Shown in pieces: positions 1 to 9,119 of a DNA stretch of 64,000 nucleotides. The stretch's first letter is position 1, and each line of letters opens with the position of its first letter. The translations under genes and the position numbers were made by a program. The DNA comes from Magnetospirillum sp. 15-1 (lineage in GTDB: Bacteria > Pseudomonadota > Alphaproteobacteria > Rhodospirillales > Magnetospirillaceae). The DNA is taken from the NCBI RefSeq assembly GCF_900184795.1, contig NZ_FXXN01000025.1, forward strand, positions 134,542 to 198,541. The letters run 5' to 3'. The notes under the pieces were generated by a model that worked only from the letters and a program-made list of their open reading frames with translations, ran no database searches and was not told the DNA's origin.

Positions 1-872
1 AGAGCCCGCCCGGCCGGGATTTCCGCCCCCCCCTGCTGCTGGCCGCCCTGGTGCTGGCCCTGGCCGATCTGGCCGCCACCCTGGCACTGCGCGGTCTGCT
101 GTGGCGGATCGCCGCCCTGGCCGCCCTATTGTGCGCGGGAACCGAGGCGCGGGCGGCGTCCTTCGCCCTGGAGGCCGGTCTCGGCACCCGTCTGGCCTGC
201 GTCACCACCCGCGACGCCGCCATGGACCGCCTGTGCCTCGCCGGCCTGCGCGGGCTGTCGGCGCGACTGGCCGAGCGCTCCACCGCCGAACTGGCCGAGC
301 CCATGCTGGTGGACCCCGAGCGCGACCCGGTGCTGTTCTTTCCCCTGCTCTATTGGCGGATCACCGCAACCCAGCCGCAACCCTCCGAGCAGGCGGTGGA
401 AAAGCTCAACGCCTACATGGCCAAGGGCGGCGTGATCCTGTTCGACACCGGCGACGAGGGACAGGCCGGCGCCGGTCCCGATACCGCCGAGCTGGAGCGT
501 CTGCGCCGCCTGGTGGCCGGGCTGACCCTGCCGCCCCTGGCCCCCATGGGACCGGACCACGTGCTGACCCGCTCGTTCTACCTGCTGAAAAGCGTGCCGG
601 GGCGCTGGGACGGCGCCACCCTGTGGGTCAGCCAGGGGGCCGAAGCCGGCAATGACGGCGTCTCGCCGGTGGTGCTGGGCGGCAACGACTGGATGGCCGC
701 CTGGGCGGTGGACGAGCGCGGACGCCCCCTCCACGCCGTGGTGCCGGGGGGCGAGCGCCAGCGCGAGATGGCCTACCGCTTCGGCGTCAATCTGGTGATG
801 TATGCGCTGACCGGCAATTACAAGGCCGATCAGGTCCACCTGCCGGCCATCATGGACAGGCTGAAGCGATGA
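1..872 (+). CDS. DUF4159 domain protein (C-terminal part, 5' end outside window)
   Basis: The reading frame is open from base 3 to the stop at 870-872, so this is the 3' part of a longer gene. The visible 290 residues start with a hydrophobic helix rich in Leu and Ala, then a periplasmic-type domain that I recognise as DUF4159: a segment around FFPLLYWRI, a stretch ending VILFDTGDEG, and a later SFYLL-x-PGRWDG segment. Full family members of about 900 residues carry an N-terminal BatA-like membrane domain, which would lie left of the window. In alphaproteobacteria this gene sits downstream of moxR and DUF58 genes and directly upstream of an amidotransferase-like membrane protein, as here. A role in envelope stability is suggested for the operon but not shown by sequence. 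Confidence 0.85.
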   Translation, partial: SPPGRDFRPPLLLAALVLALADLAATLALRGLLWRIAALAALLCAGTEARAASFALEAGLGTRLACVTTRDAAMDRLCLAGLRGLSARLAERSTAELAEPMLVDPERDPVLFFPLLYWRITATQPQPSEQAVEKLNAYMAKGGVILFDTGDEGQAGAGPDTAELERLRRLVAGLTLPPLAPMGPDHVLTRSFYLLKSVPGRWDGATLWVSQGAEAGNDGVSPVVLGGNDWMAAWAVDERGRPLHAVVPGGERQREMAYRFGVNLVMYALTGNYKADQVHLPAIMDRLKR

Positions 873-942
873 GCAAGGTGAAGCCGAAGCGCGGAAGCCA
901 AGGGGCCGCAAGGCCCCGCCCGGCGCTTGAGGGGCATGAGCG

Positions 943-2997
943 ATGAGCTATACGTCGCTCGCCTTCGCTCCGCTGTTCCCCTGGCCGGTGATCGCCGGGC
1001 TGGGAGCCGCCGCTTTGCTGCTGGTGGGAGTGGGCCTGTGGCGGCACGCCTCGGGCACATGGCTCCGCGCCCTGGTGCTGGCGGTGCTGCTGGCGACGCT
1101 GGCCAATCCCCGCCTGCTGGCTGAGAACCGCAGCCTGCTGCCCGACGTGGCGCTGGTGGTGGTGGACGAGACCCTGTCTCAGGGCATCGGCGAACGCCGT
1201 GCCCAGACCCAGACCGCCCTGGACGACCTGACCCGCCGCCTCGGCCAACTGCCGGGGTTGGAGGTGCGGGTCGAGCGGGTGGGCAATGAACCGGGCGCCG
1301 ATCGCGGCACACGGCTGTTCGAGGCGGCCGGGCGCGCCCTGGCCGATGTGCCGCGCCGCCGGTTGGCCGGGGTGACGCTGATCACCGACGGCCGCGTCCA
1401 CGACGTGCCCGCCGATCTGGGGCGCTCGCTGGGCGCCCCGGTCCACACCCTGCTGACCGGCCACCCGGCCGAGCGCGACCGCCGGCTGGTCCCCGGCGCC
1501 TCGCCCGCCTTCGCCCTGGTGGGGGAGAGCGCCACCCTGTCCTTCAAGGTCGAGGACCAGGGCGGCAGGGGGGAAGCCGTCGTCGCCGTGCGGGTCGACG
1601 GCAAGCCCCTGGCGGCGCTGACCGTGCCGCTCAACCGCGACGCCACCCTGGAGGTGCCCATCCGCCATGCCGGCGCCAACGTGGTGGAGCTGGAGGTGGA
1701 GCCGGGGCCGGGCGAGCTGTCCCTGGTCAACAACCGCACGGCGCTCTCCATCTCGGGAGTGCGCAACCGGCTCAAGGTGCTGCTGGTGTCGGGCGAGCCC
1801 CATGCCGGCGAGCGCACCTGGCGCAACCTTCTGAAGTCCGACCCGGCGGTGGACCTGGTCCACTTCACCATCCTGCGGCCGCCGGAAAAGGACGACCAGA
1901 CTCCCATCCGCGAAATGAGCCTGATCAGCTTTCCGGTGCGCGAGCTGTTCGAGGAGGAGCTTTCCGAGTTCGACCTGATCATCTTCGACCGCTACCGCCG
2001 GCGCGGCGTGCTGGCGGCGGCCTATTACCGCAACCTCGCCCGCTATGTGCGGGACGGCGGCGCCCTGCTGGCCGCCGTGGGGCCGGAATTCGCCGAGGCG
2101 GACAGCATCGCCGAATCCGCCCTGGCCGAGGTGCTGCCCGCCCTTCCCAACGGGAAGCGGCTGGACAGGGAGTTCCGCCCGCGTCTCACCGAGGCGGGCC
2201 GGCGCCATCCCGTCATGGCCGGCCTGCCGGGCACAAGGCCGGGCGAGGCGCCGTGGGGCAGTTGGATGCGCCAGATCGAAGTGGGCAACGCTAGGGGCAC
2301 CACCTTGCTGACCGGCATCGACGACCGGCCGCTGGTGGTTCTGGACCGCGTGGGCGACGGCCGCGTCGCCATGGTGCTGTCCGACACGCTGTGGCTGTGG
2401 GCGCGCGGCTGGGAGGGCGGCGGTCCCCATGCCGAGATGACCCGGCGCCTCGCCCACTGGCTGATGAAGGAGCCGGACCTGGAGGAGGACGCCCTGACCG
2501 CCTCGGCGGAAGGCGGGCGCCTGTCCGTGGCGGCGCGCGGCGCCACCGGACCGCTGGAGGCCACCGTCACCGCCCCCGACGGCGCCCAGGCGCCGCTGAC
2601 CCTGGAGCCCGACGCCGACGGCGTGGCGCATGGTGCCGTCGAAGCCGGACAGACCGGCCTGTGGCGGGTCGCCACTCCCGATGGCCGTGTCGCCCTGGCC
2701 GCCGCCGGCAATGCCGCCCCGGTGGAGCTGGCCGAGCTGACCGCCACGCCCGAGCGTCTGGCCCCCGTCGCCAAGGCCACCGGCGGCGGACTGGCCTGGC
2801 TGGCCGAGGGCGGCGTCCCCGAGCCCCGCCGGGTGACCCCCGGCTCCATCACCGCCGGACAGGGCTGGATGGGCTTCGCCGAGAAGGGCGACTACACGGT
2901 TGACGGCATTCGAGAAATCGCCCTGCTGCCCGCTCTGGCCCTGGCTTTGCTCTGCCTGGGCGGCTTGCTGGCGGCGTGGCGAAATGAAACGAGGTGA
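943..2997 (+). CDS. Membrane protein with glutamine amidotransferase-like domain
   Basis: A 684-residue protein 70 bp downstream of the DUF4159 gene and probably in the same operon. It begins with two hydrophobic helices (about residues 10-30 and 38-55). A VWA-like stretch follows (DVALVVVDET near 70, then TLITDGRVHD near 150). A later domain contains LLVSGEPHAGERTWRN and LIIFDRYRR, the pattern of class I amidotransferase-like domains found in this operon type. It ends with one C-terminal membrane helix (about 660-680). I do not see a convincing catalytic Cys-His-Glu triad, so the amidotransferase label describes the fold only. The ATG at 943 follows a GAGGGG-containing stretch. Confidence 0.8.
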   Translation: MSYTSLAFAPLFPWPVIAGLGAAALLLVGVGLWRHASGTWLRALVLAVLLATLANPRLLAENRSLLPDVALVVVDETLSQGIGERRAQTQTALDDLTRRLGQLPGLEVRVERVGNEPGADRGTRLFEAAGRALADVPRRRLAGVTLITDGRVHDVPADLGRSLGAPVHTLLTGHPAERDRRLVPGASPAFALVGESATLSFKVEDQGGRGEAVVAVRVDGKPLAALTVPLNRDATLEVPIRHAGANVVELEVEPGPGELSLVNNRTALSISGVRNRLKVLLVSGEPHAGERTWRNLLKSDPAVDLVHFTILRPPEKDDQTPIREMSLISFPVRELFEEELSEFDLIIFDRYRRRGVLAAAYYRNLARYVRDGGALLAAVGPEFAEADSIAESALAEVLPALPNGKRLDREFRPRLTEAGRRHPVMAGLPGTRPGEAPWGSWMRQIEVGNARGTTLLTGIDDRPLVVLDRVGDGRVAMVLSDTLWLWARGWEGGGPHAEMTRRLAHWLMKEPDLEEDALTASAEGGRLSVAARGATGPLEATVTAPDGAQAPLTLEPDADGVAHGAVEAGQTGLWRVATPDGRVALAAAGNAAPVELAELTATPERLAPVAKATGGGLAWLAEGGVPEPRRVTPGSITAGQGWMGFAEKGDYTVDGIREIALLPALALALLCLGGLLAAWRNETR

Positions 2998-3152
2998 CGC
3001 GTTTTTTGCCGGTCATCGGCAGATTCGATTTGGAATATCGGCCGGACCGATGTAAGGAGTTCTTACCTATAGGTTAATGTCAGGTGGGCTGGGTAGACTG
3101 GCCGCGCTTGGCGAGCAGGCAGGCCATCCGAAACGTGGGGGACGTCAGGACA

Positions 3153-4358
3153 GTGACCGAGCAGCGACTGAAACCGACAGCCGGAAAGCGGCTCAAGGCG
3201 TTGCGTCGGGCCGCGTCCTGGGCGATTCCCGAGTGGCAGGTCTTCGTCCGCCGCCCCAACGGCACCGCCGAGCACTTCACCTTCACCCGCAAGCGGCAGA
3301 TGGTCCTGTTGGGCATCGTGGCCGGCGTCACCGTATGGGCCGGCATCGTCTCGGCCCTGCTGACCCGCCAGCCCGACGAGATCGCCGCCAAGGAACGTCA
3401 GCTGGACGAGATGATGGCCGCCACCCGCGCCGCCCAGTACCGTCTGGCGTCGTCTCAGAAGATGGTGGCCGATATCGCCCGCGAGGTGGATATGGTCCAC
3501 TCCAACATCGTGGTGCTGGCCGAGACCAACGCCGCCCTGGCCAAGGACCAGCCGCCCAAGAAGGTGGCCGCGCCGGCCAAGCGGACCAAGAGCGGCGCCG
3601 AGCCCGCCTGGAACGAGGACGGCCAGCCCGCCGGAGAGGAAGCCCGCGCGGTGCGCGAGCAGGTCCGCCGCCTGGAGGGCTCGCTGGAACGCCTGCGCGT
3701 CGCCTATTCCCAGGCGGTGCAGAATACCGACGCCGCCGCCCAGTCGCGCATCTCGGATACCGAGCGGCTGCTGGCCCGCCTGGGCCTGGACGCGTCCCGC
3801 CTGTTCGAGCGCCGCGAGCGCGATGCCGGCGGACGCGGCGGTCCGTTCATTCCGCTCAACACGGTGGCGAGCGATACCGGCCTGTCGGGTCTGGTGGACC
3901 GTCTGGACCGCTGGAGCGGCATCAAGGCGGTGATGCAGAAGATGCCGCTGGGCGAGCCGCTGCACGAGGGATACGACATCAATTCCAGCTTCGGCACCCG
4001 CAACGACCCGCTCAACCGCCGTACCGGCGTGCACGAGGGCGTCGATATGGGCGCGCCGTTCGGCACCCCCATCTACGCCACCGGCGACGGCGTGGTGGAT
4101 TTCGCCGGCCCGTGGGAAGGCTACGGCCTGATCGTGGAGATCAACCACGGCAACGGCGTCACCACCCGCTACGCCCACATGTCGCGCATCAAGGTCAAGG
4201 AAGGCCAGAAGGTGAGCCGCTCGACGGTGGTCGGCCTGTTGGGCAACACCGGACGCTCCACCGGCCCCCATCTGCATTACGAGGTTCGCGTCGCCGACGT
4301 GGCCAAGGATCCCCTTAAATTCATCGCGGCAGGTGAAAATGCTCCCAAAGCTTGGTAG
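3153..4358 (+). CDS. M23 family metallopeptidase (membrane-anchored peptidoglycan endopeptidase)
   Basis: Predicted to cleave peptidoglycan cross-links in the periplasm. A short basic N-terminus is followed by a single membrane helix (about residues 50-70), a coiled-coil periplasmic region, and a C-terminal LytM/M23 domain. The zinc motifs are visible: H-x-G-V-D near GVHEGVDMG and the HLHYEV motif near the C-terminus. I chose the GTG at 3153, preceded by GGGGGACG; an in-frame GTG at 3084 would add 23 residues that look like untranslated leader. Its 3' end overlaps the bactofilin gene by 20 bp. M23 peptidase plus bactofilin is a conserved pair that shapes the cell wall locally. Confidence 0.92.
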   Translation: MTEQRLKPTAGKRLKALRRAASWAIPEWQVFVRRPNGTAEHFTFTRKRQMVLLGIVAGVTVWAGIVSALLTRQPDEIAAKERQLDEMMAATRAAQYRLASSQKMVADIAREVDMVHSNIVVLAETNAALAKDQPPKKVAAPAKRTKSGAEPAWNEDGQPAGEEARAVREQVRRLEGSLERLRVAYSQAVQNTDAAAQSRISDTERLLARLGLDASRLFERRERDAGGRGGPFIPLNTVASDTGLSGLVDRLDRWSGIKAVMQKMPLGEPLHEGYDINSSFGTRNDPLNRRTGVHEGVDMGAPFGTPIYATGDGVVDFAGPWEGYGLIVEINHGNGVTTRYAHMSRIKVKEGQKVSRSTVVGLLGNTGRSTGPHLHYEVRVADVAKDPLKFIAAGENAPKAW

Positions 4359-4830
4359 GGCCCTCGGGGCGGTGTCCGGTGCCAGTCACGCGGCCCGCAA
4401 CGGCAGCAACGGCCTGCCCCTGTCGGTGATCGGCGCCGACGTGCGCATCGTCGGCAATATCTTCACCCAGGGCGAGATGCAGATCGACGGTCAGGTGGAA
4501 GGCGACATCACCTGCCACCGCCTGCTGGTGGGCGAGGGCGCCCGCATCACCGGCGAGGTTACCGCCGAGACGGTGCAGGTGCACGGCGAGCTGAACGGCA
4601 AGATCAATGCCGGATCGGTGATGATCGCCAAGTCGGCCAAGGTCACCGGCGACGTGATCCAGGACAGCCTGGAGATCGAGGCCGGCGCCTCCATGGAAGG
4701 CCGTCTGGTGCGCAAGTCCGGTGCCGTCAAGGCGCTGGAGCACGCCAAGGGCAACGGCGCCGCGGAGCCGGCCCAGGTCGCCCCGCCGGCCAAGGCCGAT
4801 CTCAACCAGGAAGCCGCCGGAACGGCATGA
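4339..4830 (+). CDS. Bactofilin family cytoskeletal protein
   Basis: Bactofilins polymerise without nucleotides into filaments that position cell-wall enzymes. The 163-residue protein has the polymer-forming DUF583 core: a right-handed beta-helix seen as regularly spaced small and hydrophobic residues (IVGNIFTQGEMQIDGQVEGDI and on through SMEGRLV), flanked by short disordered ends rich in Ala, Pro and Lys. The start is ATG 4339 or the GTG two codons upstream at 4333; both lie inside the end of the peptidase gene. The 3' end overlaps the CorA-type gene by ATGA. Coupling to the M23 peptidase suggests a shared role in localised peptidoglycan remodelling. Confidence 0.93.
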   Translation: MLPKLGRALGAVSGASHAARNGSNGLPLSVIGADVRIVGNIFTQGEMQIDGQVEGDITCHRLLVGEGARITGEVTAETVQVHGELNGKINAGSVMIAKSAKVTGDVIQDSLEIEAGASMEGRLVRKSGAVKALEHAKGNGAAEPAQVAPPAKADLNQEAAGTA

Positions 4831-5801
4831 TCACCACCTATCATGCCACGGCCAGTGGCGTGGTCACGGGTGGCGCCGACGGCGTGGCCCGCGATGCCCT
4901 GTGGATCGATCTCCTCGACCCCTCGGCCGAGGAAGCCGCCCTGGTCGAGGCCCGCACCGGCCTCACCCTGCCCACCCGCGACCGCCAGCAGGAAATCGAG
5001 GTGTCGTCGCGCCTGTCGCGCCACGGCGACGCCCTGATAATGACCGTACCGGTGCTGACCGGCGCTTCGGGCCTCGATCCGCGCAACAGCGCCGTGACCT
5101 TCATCCTGAGCGCCGGCCTGCTGGTGACGCTGCGCCAGGCCACGCCCCACGCCATCGCCGCCTTCGCGGCGACCTTGGCCTCGGCCCCCCCGGCCAACGG
5201 CGGCGACGTGCTGCTGGGCCTGCTGGAAGCCATCGTCGACCGCATCGCCGACGTGCTGCAGGATTTGGGAGCCGGGCTGGACAACATCTCGCACCGTATC
5301 TTCCACCAGCCCAGCGGTGCCCATCACCGCCGCCACCGCGCCGGCTCGCGCGAGATGGAGGCGTTGCTGCGCACCATCGGCCGCACCGGAGACCTTTCGG
5401 GCAAGGCGCGGGAAACCCTGCTGGGCCTGAAGCGCACCACCGCCTTCCTGCCCCACGGCGACGGCGCCCTGGGCCTGGAAAACGCCACCGAGCGGATGCG
5501 GGCCATCGATCAGGACCTGCACTCCCTGGCCGAATACACCGACTTCCTGGGCAACAAGATCAACTTCCTGCTGGATGCCACCCTGGGCCTGATCGGCATC
5601 CAGCAGAATCAGGTGATCAAGCTGTTCACCATCATGTCGGTGCTGTTCCTGCCGCCCACCCTGGTGGCGAGCTGGTACGGCATGAACTTCAAGATCATCC
5701 CCGAGCTGCAATGGGAATGGGGCTATGCCTACGCCATCATCCTGGCGGTGGCGTCGGCGGTGGTCCCCTACATCTTCTTCCGCCGCAAGGGCTGGGTTTA
5801 G
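4827..5801 (+). CDS. CorA/ZntB-like divalent cation transporter
   Basis: A 324-residue inner-membrane transporter of the CorA metal ion family. A long acidic and helical cytoplasmic domain is followed by two C-terminal membrane helices (about residues 265-285 and 300-318). The signature G-M-N occurs as YGMNFK at the end of the first helix, which marks the pore entrance. The substrate (magnesium, zinc or cobalt) cannot be decided; the short charged tail after helix 2 (FFRRKGWV) is usual. It overlaps the bactofilin stop by 4 bp, so it is translationally coupled to the upstream operon, an unexpected neighbour for cell-wall genes. It is convergent with, and directly abuts, the next gene. Confidence 0.9.
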   Translation: MITTYHATASGVVTGGADGVARDALWIDLLDPSAEEAALVEARTGLTLPTRDRQQEIEVSSRLSRHGDALIMTVPVLTGASGLDPRNSAVTFILSAGLLVTLRQATPHAIAAFAATLASAPPANGGDVLLGLLEAIVDRIADVLQDLGAGLDNISHRIFHQPSGAHHRRHRAGSREMEALLRTIGRTGDLSGKARETLLGLKRTTAFLPHGDGALGLENATERMRAIDQDLHSLAEYTDFLGNKINFLLDATLGLIGIQQNQVIKLFTIMSVLFLPPTLVASWYGMNFKIIPELQWEWGYAYAIILAVASAVVPYIFFRRKGWV

Positions 5802-6236
5802 TCACCCGCCCTTGGCCGCCCGGGCCAGCCCGGCCTGTTCCGGCCCATAGGCCTTGCCCTGCCACAGCATGGTGTAGGCGATTTCCTCGTTGCCGTTCTC
5901 GCACAGGTCCAGCACGTCCCGGAACAGCGGCTGGAAGGTGGAGGAGCGGTGGGATTGCTCGTGCTCGGCGAAGCTTTTCCAGAAGGTGATGATCAGGGCT
6001 TCCCGCCCGGCCAGCGGCGACGACACCGCCTGGCCCACCGTCGAGCCCTCGTTGGAGATCATGCCCGAATTCAGGCAGACGAAGCCGCCGACGAAACCGG
6101 TTTCCGAGTGCCAGGTCTTGACGTTCTCGCACAGCAACGCCACCCGCTCCTCCAGGTCGTCCACCGTATAGCCGGGGCGCAGCACCACCCGGTTGACCGT
6201 CACCACCCCGTCGGACGGGAATCCATCGATCAGCAT
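5802..6236 (-). CDS. Short protein resembling sulfur oxygenase reductase (dimeric alpha-beta barrel)
   Basis: A 144-residue soluble protein starting at ATG 6236 behind a strong GGAGG at ideal spacing. The middle of the sequence resembles sulfur oxygenase reductase (SOR) recalled from Acidianus: a G-F-V-G segment, a G-S-T-V strand, then TFWKSFAEHEQSHRS, where SOR has a near-equivalent FWK...DHEEMHR. SOR binds mononuclear iron through H86, H90 and E114 and needs C31; here H92, H96, E117 or E118, and C36 occupy comparable positions. True SORs are about 310 residues, so only one ferredoxin-like half is present. The alternative is a generic antibiotic-biosynthesis-monooxygenase (ABM) domain, heme-binding or not. 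Activity is not established. Confidence 0.5.
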   Translation of the reverse strand: MLIDGFPSDGVVTVNRVVLRPGYTVDDLEERVALLCENVKTWHSETGFVGGFVCLNSGMISNEGSTVGQAVSSPLAGREALIITFWKSFAEHEQSHRSSTFQPLFRDVLDLCENGNEEIAYTMLWQGKAYGPEQAGLARAAKGG

Positions 6237-6351
6237 CCACACCTCCTATATTCTATTATGCTGATGTTGTGATGGCCGCATGCCGTTCAAGCCCCCCTCT
6301 TGCCGCCGCCGCCATCCTCGGGAAAGATGGGGCATCGGAGGGGAGCAGGAC

Positions 6352-7710
6352 ATGGCGGTGGATACACCCTTGCCACAGGCGCAACAGGCCTTTGCCGCCG
6401 CCGCCCAGGCGTGGCGCGACGGAAAGATGGAGGCGGCCGAACAGGGCTTCGCCGCCGCCGCCCTGCTGGAGCCCGGCTGGGCCTCGGCTCACGCCAACCT
6501 GGGCGCCGTGCTGCGCCGCCTGGGCAAGCCCGAGGCGGCGGTGGTCAGCTATCGCCGCGCCCTGGCGGTGGGGGCGGAGGACGCCGCCACCCTGTCCAAC
6601 ATGGGCAACGCGCTGCGCGACCTGGGGCAATTGGAAGAGGCCGAGGCCGCCCAGCGCCGGGCCGTCGCCCTGGTCCCCGACAACCGGGGCTACCGTTACA
6701 ATCTGGCCCTGCTGCTGCGCGACCGGCGCCGGCACGACGAAGCCCGCGCCATGCTGGCCGAACTGGCGGCGGCCGAGCCCGACAATGCCGAGTACCAGTG
6801 GGACCTCGCCCTGGCCGATCTCTATCTCGGCGATTACCAGAAGGGCTTCGCCGGCTACGAGTGGCGAACCAAACTGGCCCGCAATCCGGCCCGCGAACTG
6901 CCGGGGCCGCGCTGGACCGGCGACGACCCGGCCGGCCGCACCGTGCTGCTGCTGTCGGAGCAGGGCTTCGGCGACGCACTGCAATTCGTCCGTTACGTCC
7001 CGCTGCTGGCCGGGCGCGGCGCCAAGGTGGTGCTGGAGTGCCTGCCCGAGCAGAGCGACCTGTTCGCCGGCCTCGGCGGGCTGGTGGCGCTGGTGCCCAA
7101 GGGGGCCGCCCTGCCCGCCCATGACTGCTGGGCGCCCCTGGCCAGCCTGCCCCACCTGATGGGCACCCGCTTCGACGCCATCCCGGCCGCAATCCCCTAC
7201 CTGACCGCGCCGCCGCGGCCCAATCTGCGCATCGTGCCGACACCGGGCGAGAAGCTGGCGGTGGGGCTGGTCTGGGCGGGCAAGACCACGCCGCGCGATC
7301 GCTCTTGGCCGCTGGAGGAACTGCTGCCGCTGCTGGGCGATCCCCACGTCACCGTCTACTCGCTGCAACTGGGGCCGCGCGCCGAGGACCTGAAGCGCAC
7401 CGGACTCGAACGGCTGGTGCGCGATGCCGGCCCGGTGCTTAAATCCTTCGCCGACACCGCCCATGTGATCAGCCATCTGGACCTGGTGATCACCATCGAT
7501 ACCTCGGTGGCCCATCTTGCCGGAGCCCTGGGCCGCCCGGTCTGGGTGCTGCTGCGCTATGTTTCCGATTGGCGTTGGCAGGACGAACCGCTAACGTCAC
7601 CCTGGTACCCGACCATGCGGCTGTTCCGGCAGCCGGACCCGTCGGACTTCAAGACCCCGGTGGCCGCCATGGCCGCCGCACTCGCCTCTCTCATCGACGA
7701 AAGACACTGA
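6352..7710 (+). CDS. TPR protein with glycosyltransferase-like C-terminal domain
   Basis: A 452-residue soluble protein. Residues about 10-180 are tandem tetratricopeptide repeats (for example AEQGFAAAALLEPGWASAHANLG and the next 34-residue unit). The C-terminal half resembles the GT9/heptosyltransferase-like domain often fused to TPRs in magnetospirilla and rhizobia: LLLSEQGFGDALQFVRYVPLLA, then VGLVWAGKTTPRDRSW, and DLVITIDTSVAHLAGALG near the end. A sugar-nucleotide donor is likely but unidentified. ATG 6352 follows GGAGGGGAGCAGGAC; an in-frame ATG at 6280 is less well placed. The FKBP gene follows after one base. Confidence 0.8.
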   Translation: MAVDTPLPQAQQAFAAAAQAWRDGKMEAAEQGFAAAALLEPGWASAHANLGAVLRRLGKPEAAVVSYRRALAVGAEDAATLSNMGNALRDLGQLEEAEAAQRRAVALVPDNRGYRYNLALLLRDRRRHDEARAMLAELAAAEPDNAEYQWDLALADLYLGDYQKGFAGYEWRTKLARNPARELPGPRWTGDDPAGRTVLLLSEQGFGDALQFVRYVPLLAGRGAKVVLECLPEQSDLFAGLGGLVALVPKGAALPAHDCWAPLASLPHLMGTRFDAIPAAIPYLTAPPRPNLRIVPTPGEKLAVGLVWAGKTTPRDRSWPLEELLPLLGDPHVTVYSLQLGPRAEDLKRTGLERLVRDAGPVLKSFADTAHVISHLDLVITIDTSVAHLAGALGRPVWVLLRYVSDWRWQDEPLTSPWYPTMRLFRQPDPSDFKTPVAAMAAALASLIDERH

Positions 7711-7711
7711 C

Positions 7712-8194
7712 ATGCGCATCGCCAAGGACACCGTCGTCACGCTCAGCTACCGCGTCAGCGACGCCGACGGCAACATCGTCGACGAGGGGTCCGAGCCCAT
7801 CATCTACCTGCACGGCGGCTACGGCGGCCTGTTCCCCCGGCTGGAGGAATCCCTGGAGGGCAAGGAAGCCGGCCACGAGCTGTGCATCAAGCTGCAGCCC
7901 GAGGATGCCTTCGGCGAATACGACGCCGAACTGGTCAGCATCGAGGAGGCCTCGCTGTTCCCCGAGAACGTCCAGGTCGGCATGCAGTTCGAGCGCGTCA
8001 TGGACGGCAACCAGGACGAGACCATGCTGTTCTCGGTCACCGACATCGCCGACGGCAAGGTGGTGGTGGACGGCAACCATCCCCTGGCCGGCATGGCGCT
8101 GGTGTTCGACTGCACGGTGGCCGACATCCGCGCCGCCTCGGCCGAGGAGATGGAGCACGGCCACCCGCACACCCCCGGCCATCACCACCACTGA
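7712..8194 (+). CDS. FKBP-type peptidyl-prolyl isomerase (SlyD-like)
   Basis: Catalyses cis-trans isomerisation of proline bonds and probably acts as a chaperone. The 160-residue sequence starts with the SlyD-type strand (VVTLSYRVSDADGNIVDE), then an IYLHGGYGGLFPRLEESLEGKEAGHE segment that forms the active-site pocket, and the insert-in-flap domain carrying EDAFGEYD. The C-terminus is rich in His (HGHPHTPGHHHH), like the metal-binding tail of SlyD but shorter. It follows the TPR gene by one base and so is probably co-transcribed with it. Confidence 0.9.
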   Translation: MRIAKDTVVTLSYRVSDADGNIVDEGSEPIIYLHGGYGGLFPRLEESLEGKEAGHELCIKLQPEDAFGEYDAELVSIEEASLFPENVQVGMQFERVMDGNQDETMLFSVTDIADGKVVVDGNHPLAGMALVFDCTVADIRAASAEEMEHGHPHTPGHHHH

Positions 8195-8273
8195 GTCCGG
8201 GTATCATTGACTTGGGCCACGCCCGGAGTATGTTCGGGACCCCGTTTTTCGACCGCATCAGCAGGATTTCGCC

Positions 8274-9119
8274 ATGAGCTTCGCCGCCCTTGAAAAGACC
8301 ATCGACGCCGCCTGGGAGGCCCGTGACGGCATCAACCTCCAGACCAAGGGCGAAGTGCGCGACGCCGTCGAGGCGGTGCTGGAAGCCCTGGATTGCGGCA
8401 AGCTGCGCGTCGCGACCAAGGGCGCCGACGGCAAGTGGGCCGTGAACCAGTGGCTGAAGAAGGCGGTGCTGCTGTCCTTCCGCCTCACCGACAACCAGAT
8501 CATCGGCAACGGCCCCGGCGATTCCGTGTGGTTCGACAAGGTGCCGTCCAAGTTCGCCGGCTGGGACGATGCCCGCTTCCGCGATGCCGGCTTCCGCGCC
8601 GTGCCCAACGCCGTGGTGCGCCGCTCGGCCTTCATCGCGCCGGGCGTGGTGCTGATGCCCAGCTTCGTCAATCTCGGCGCCTATGTGGATTCCGGCACCA
8701 TGGTCGACACCTGGGCCACCGTCGGCTCCTGCGCCCAGATCGGCAAGAACGTGCACATCTCGGGTGGCGCCGGCATCGGCGGCGTGCTCGAGCCGCTGCA
8801 GGCCGGCCCGGTGATCATCGAGGACAACTGCTTCATCGGCGCCCGCGCCGAGGTGGCCGAGGGTGTCATCGTCGAAACCGGCGCGGTGCTGTCCATGGGT
8901 GTCTATATCGGCGCCTCCACCAAGATCGTCGACCGCGCCACCGGCGAGGTGTTCATGGGCCGCGTGCCGGCCTATTCCGTGGTGGTGTCGGGCACCATGC
9001 CGGGCAAGCCCTTCCCTGACGGCACCCCCGGCCCCGGCCTCTACTGCGCCGTCATCGTCAAGCGCGTGGACGAGCGCACCCGCTCCAAGGTCGGCATCAA
9101 CGAGCTGCTGCGCGACTGA
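8274..9119 (+). CDS. dapD: 2,3,4,5-tetrahydropyridine-2,6-dicarboxylate N-succinyltransferase
   Basis: Lysine and diaminopimelate biosynthesis: transfers succinyl from succinyl-CoA to tetrahydrodipicolinate. At 281 residues it has the normal length. It shows the left-handed beta-helix hexapeptide pattern ([34 protein letters not shown]), the KVPSKF region and a C-terminal [10 protein letters not shown]. Its stop codon overlaps the dapE start by one base, so the two consecutive succinylase-pathway steps are translationally coupled. Confidence 0.97.
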   Translation: MSFAALEKTIDAAWEARDGINLQTKGEVRDAVEAVLEALDCGKLRVATKGADGKWAVNQWLKKAVLLSFRLTDNQIIGNGPGDSVWFDKVPSKFAGWDDARFRDAGFRAVPNAVVRRSAFIAPGVVLMPSFVNLGAYVDSGTMVDTWATVGSCAQIGKNVHISGGAGIGGVLEPLQAGPVIIEDNCFIGARAEVAEGVIVETGAVLSMGVYIGASTKIVDRATGEVFMGRVPAYSVVVSGTMPGKPFPDGTPGPGLYCAVIVKRVDERTRSKVGINELLRD

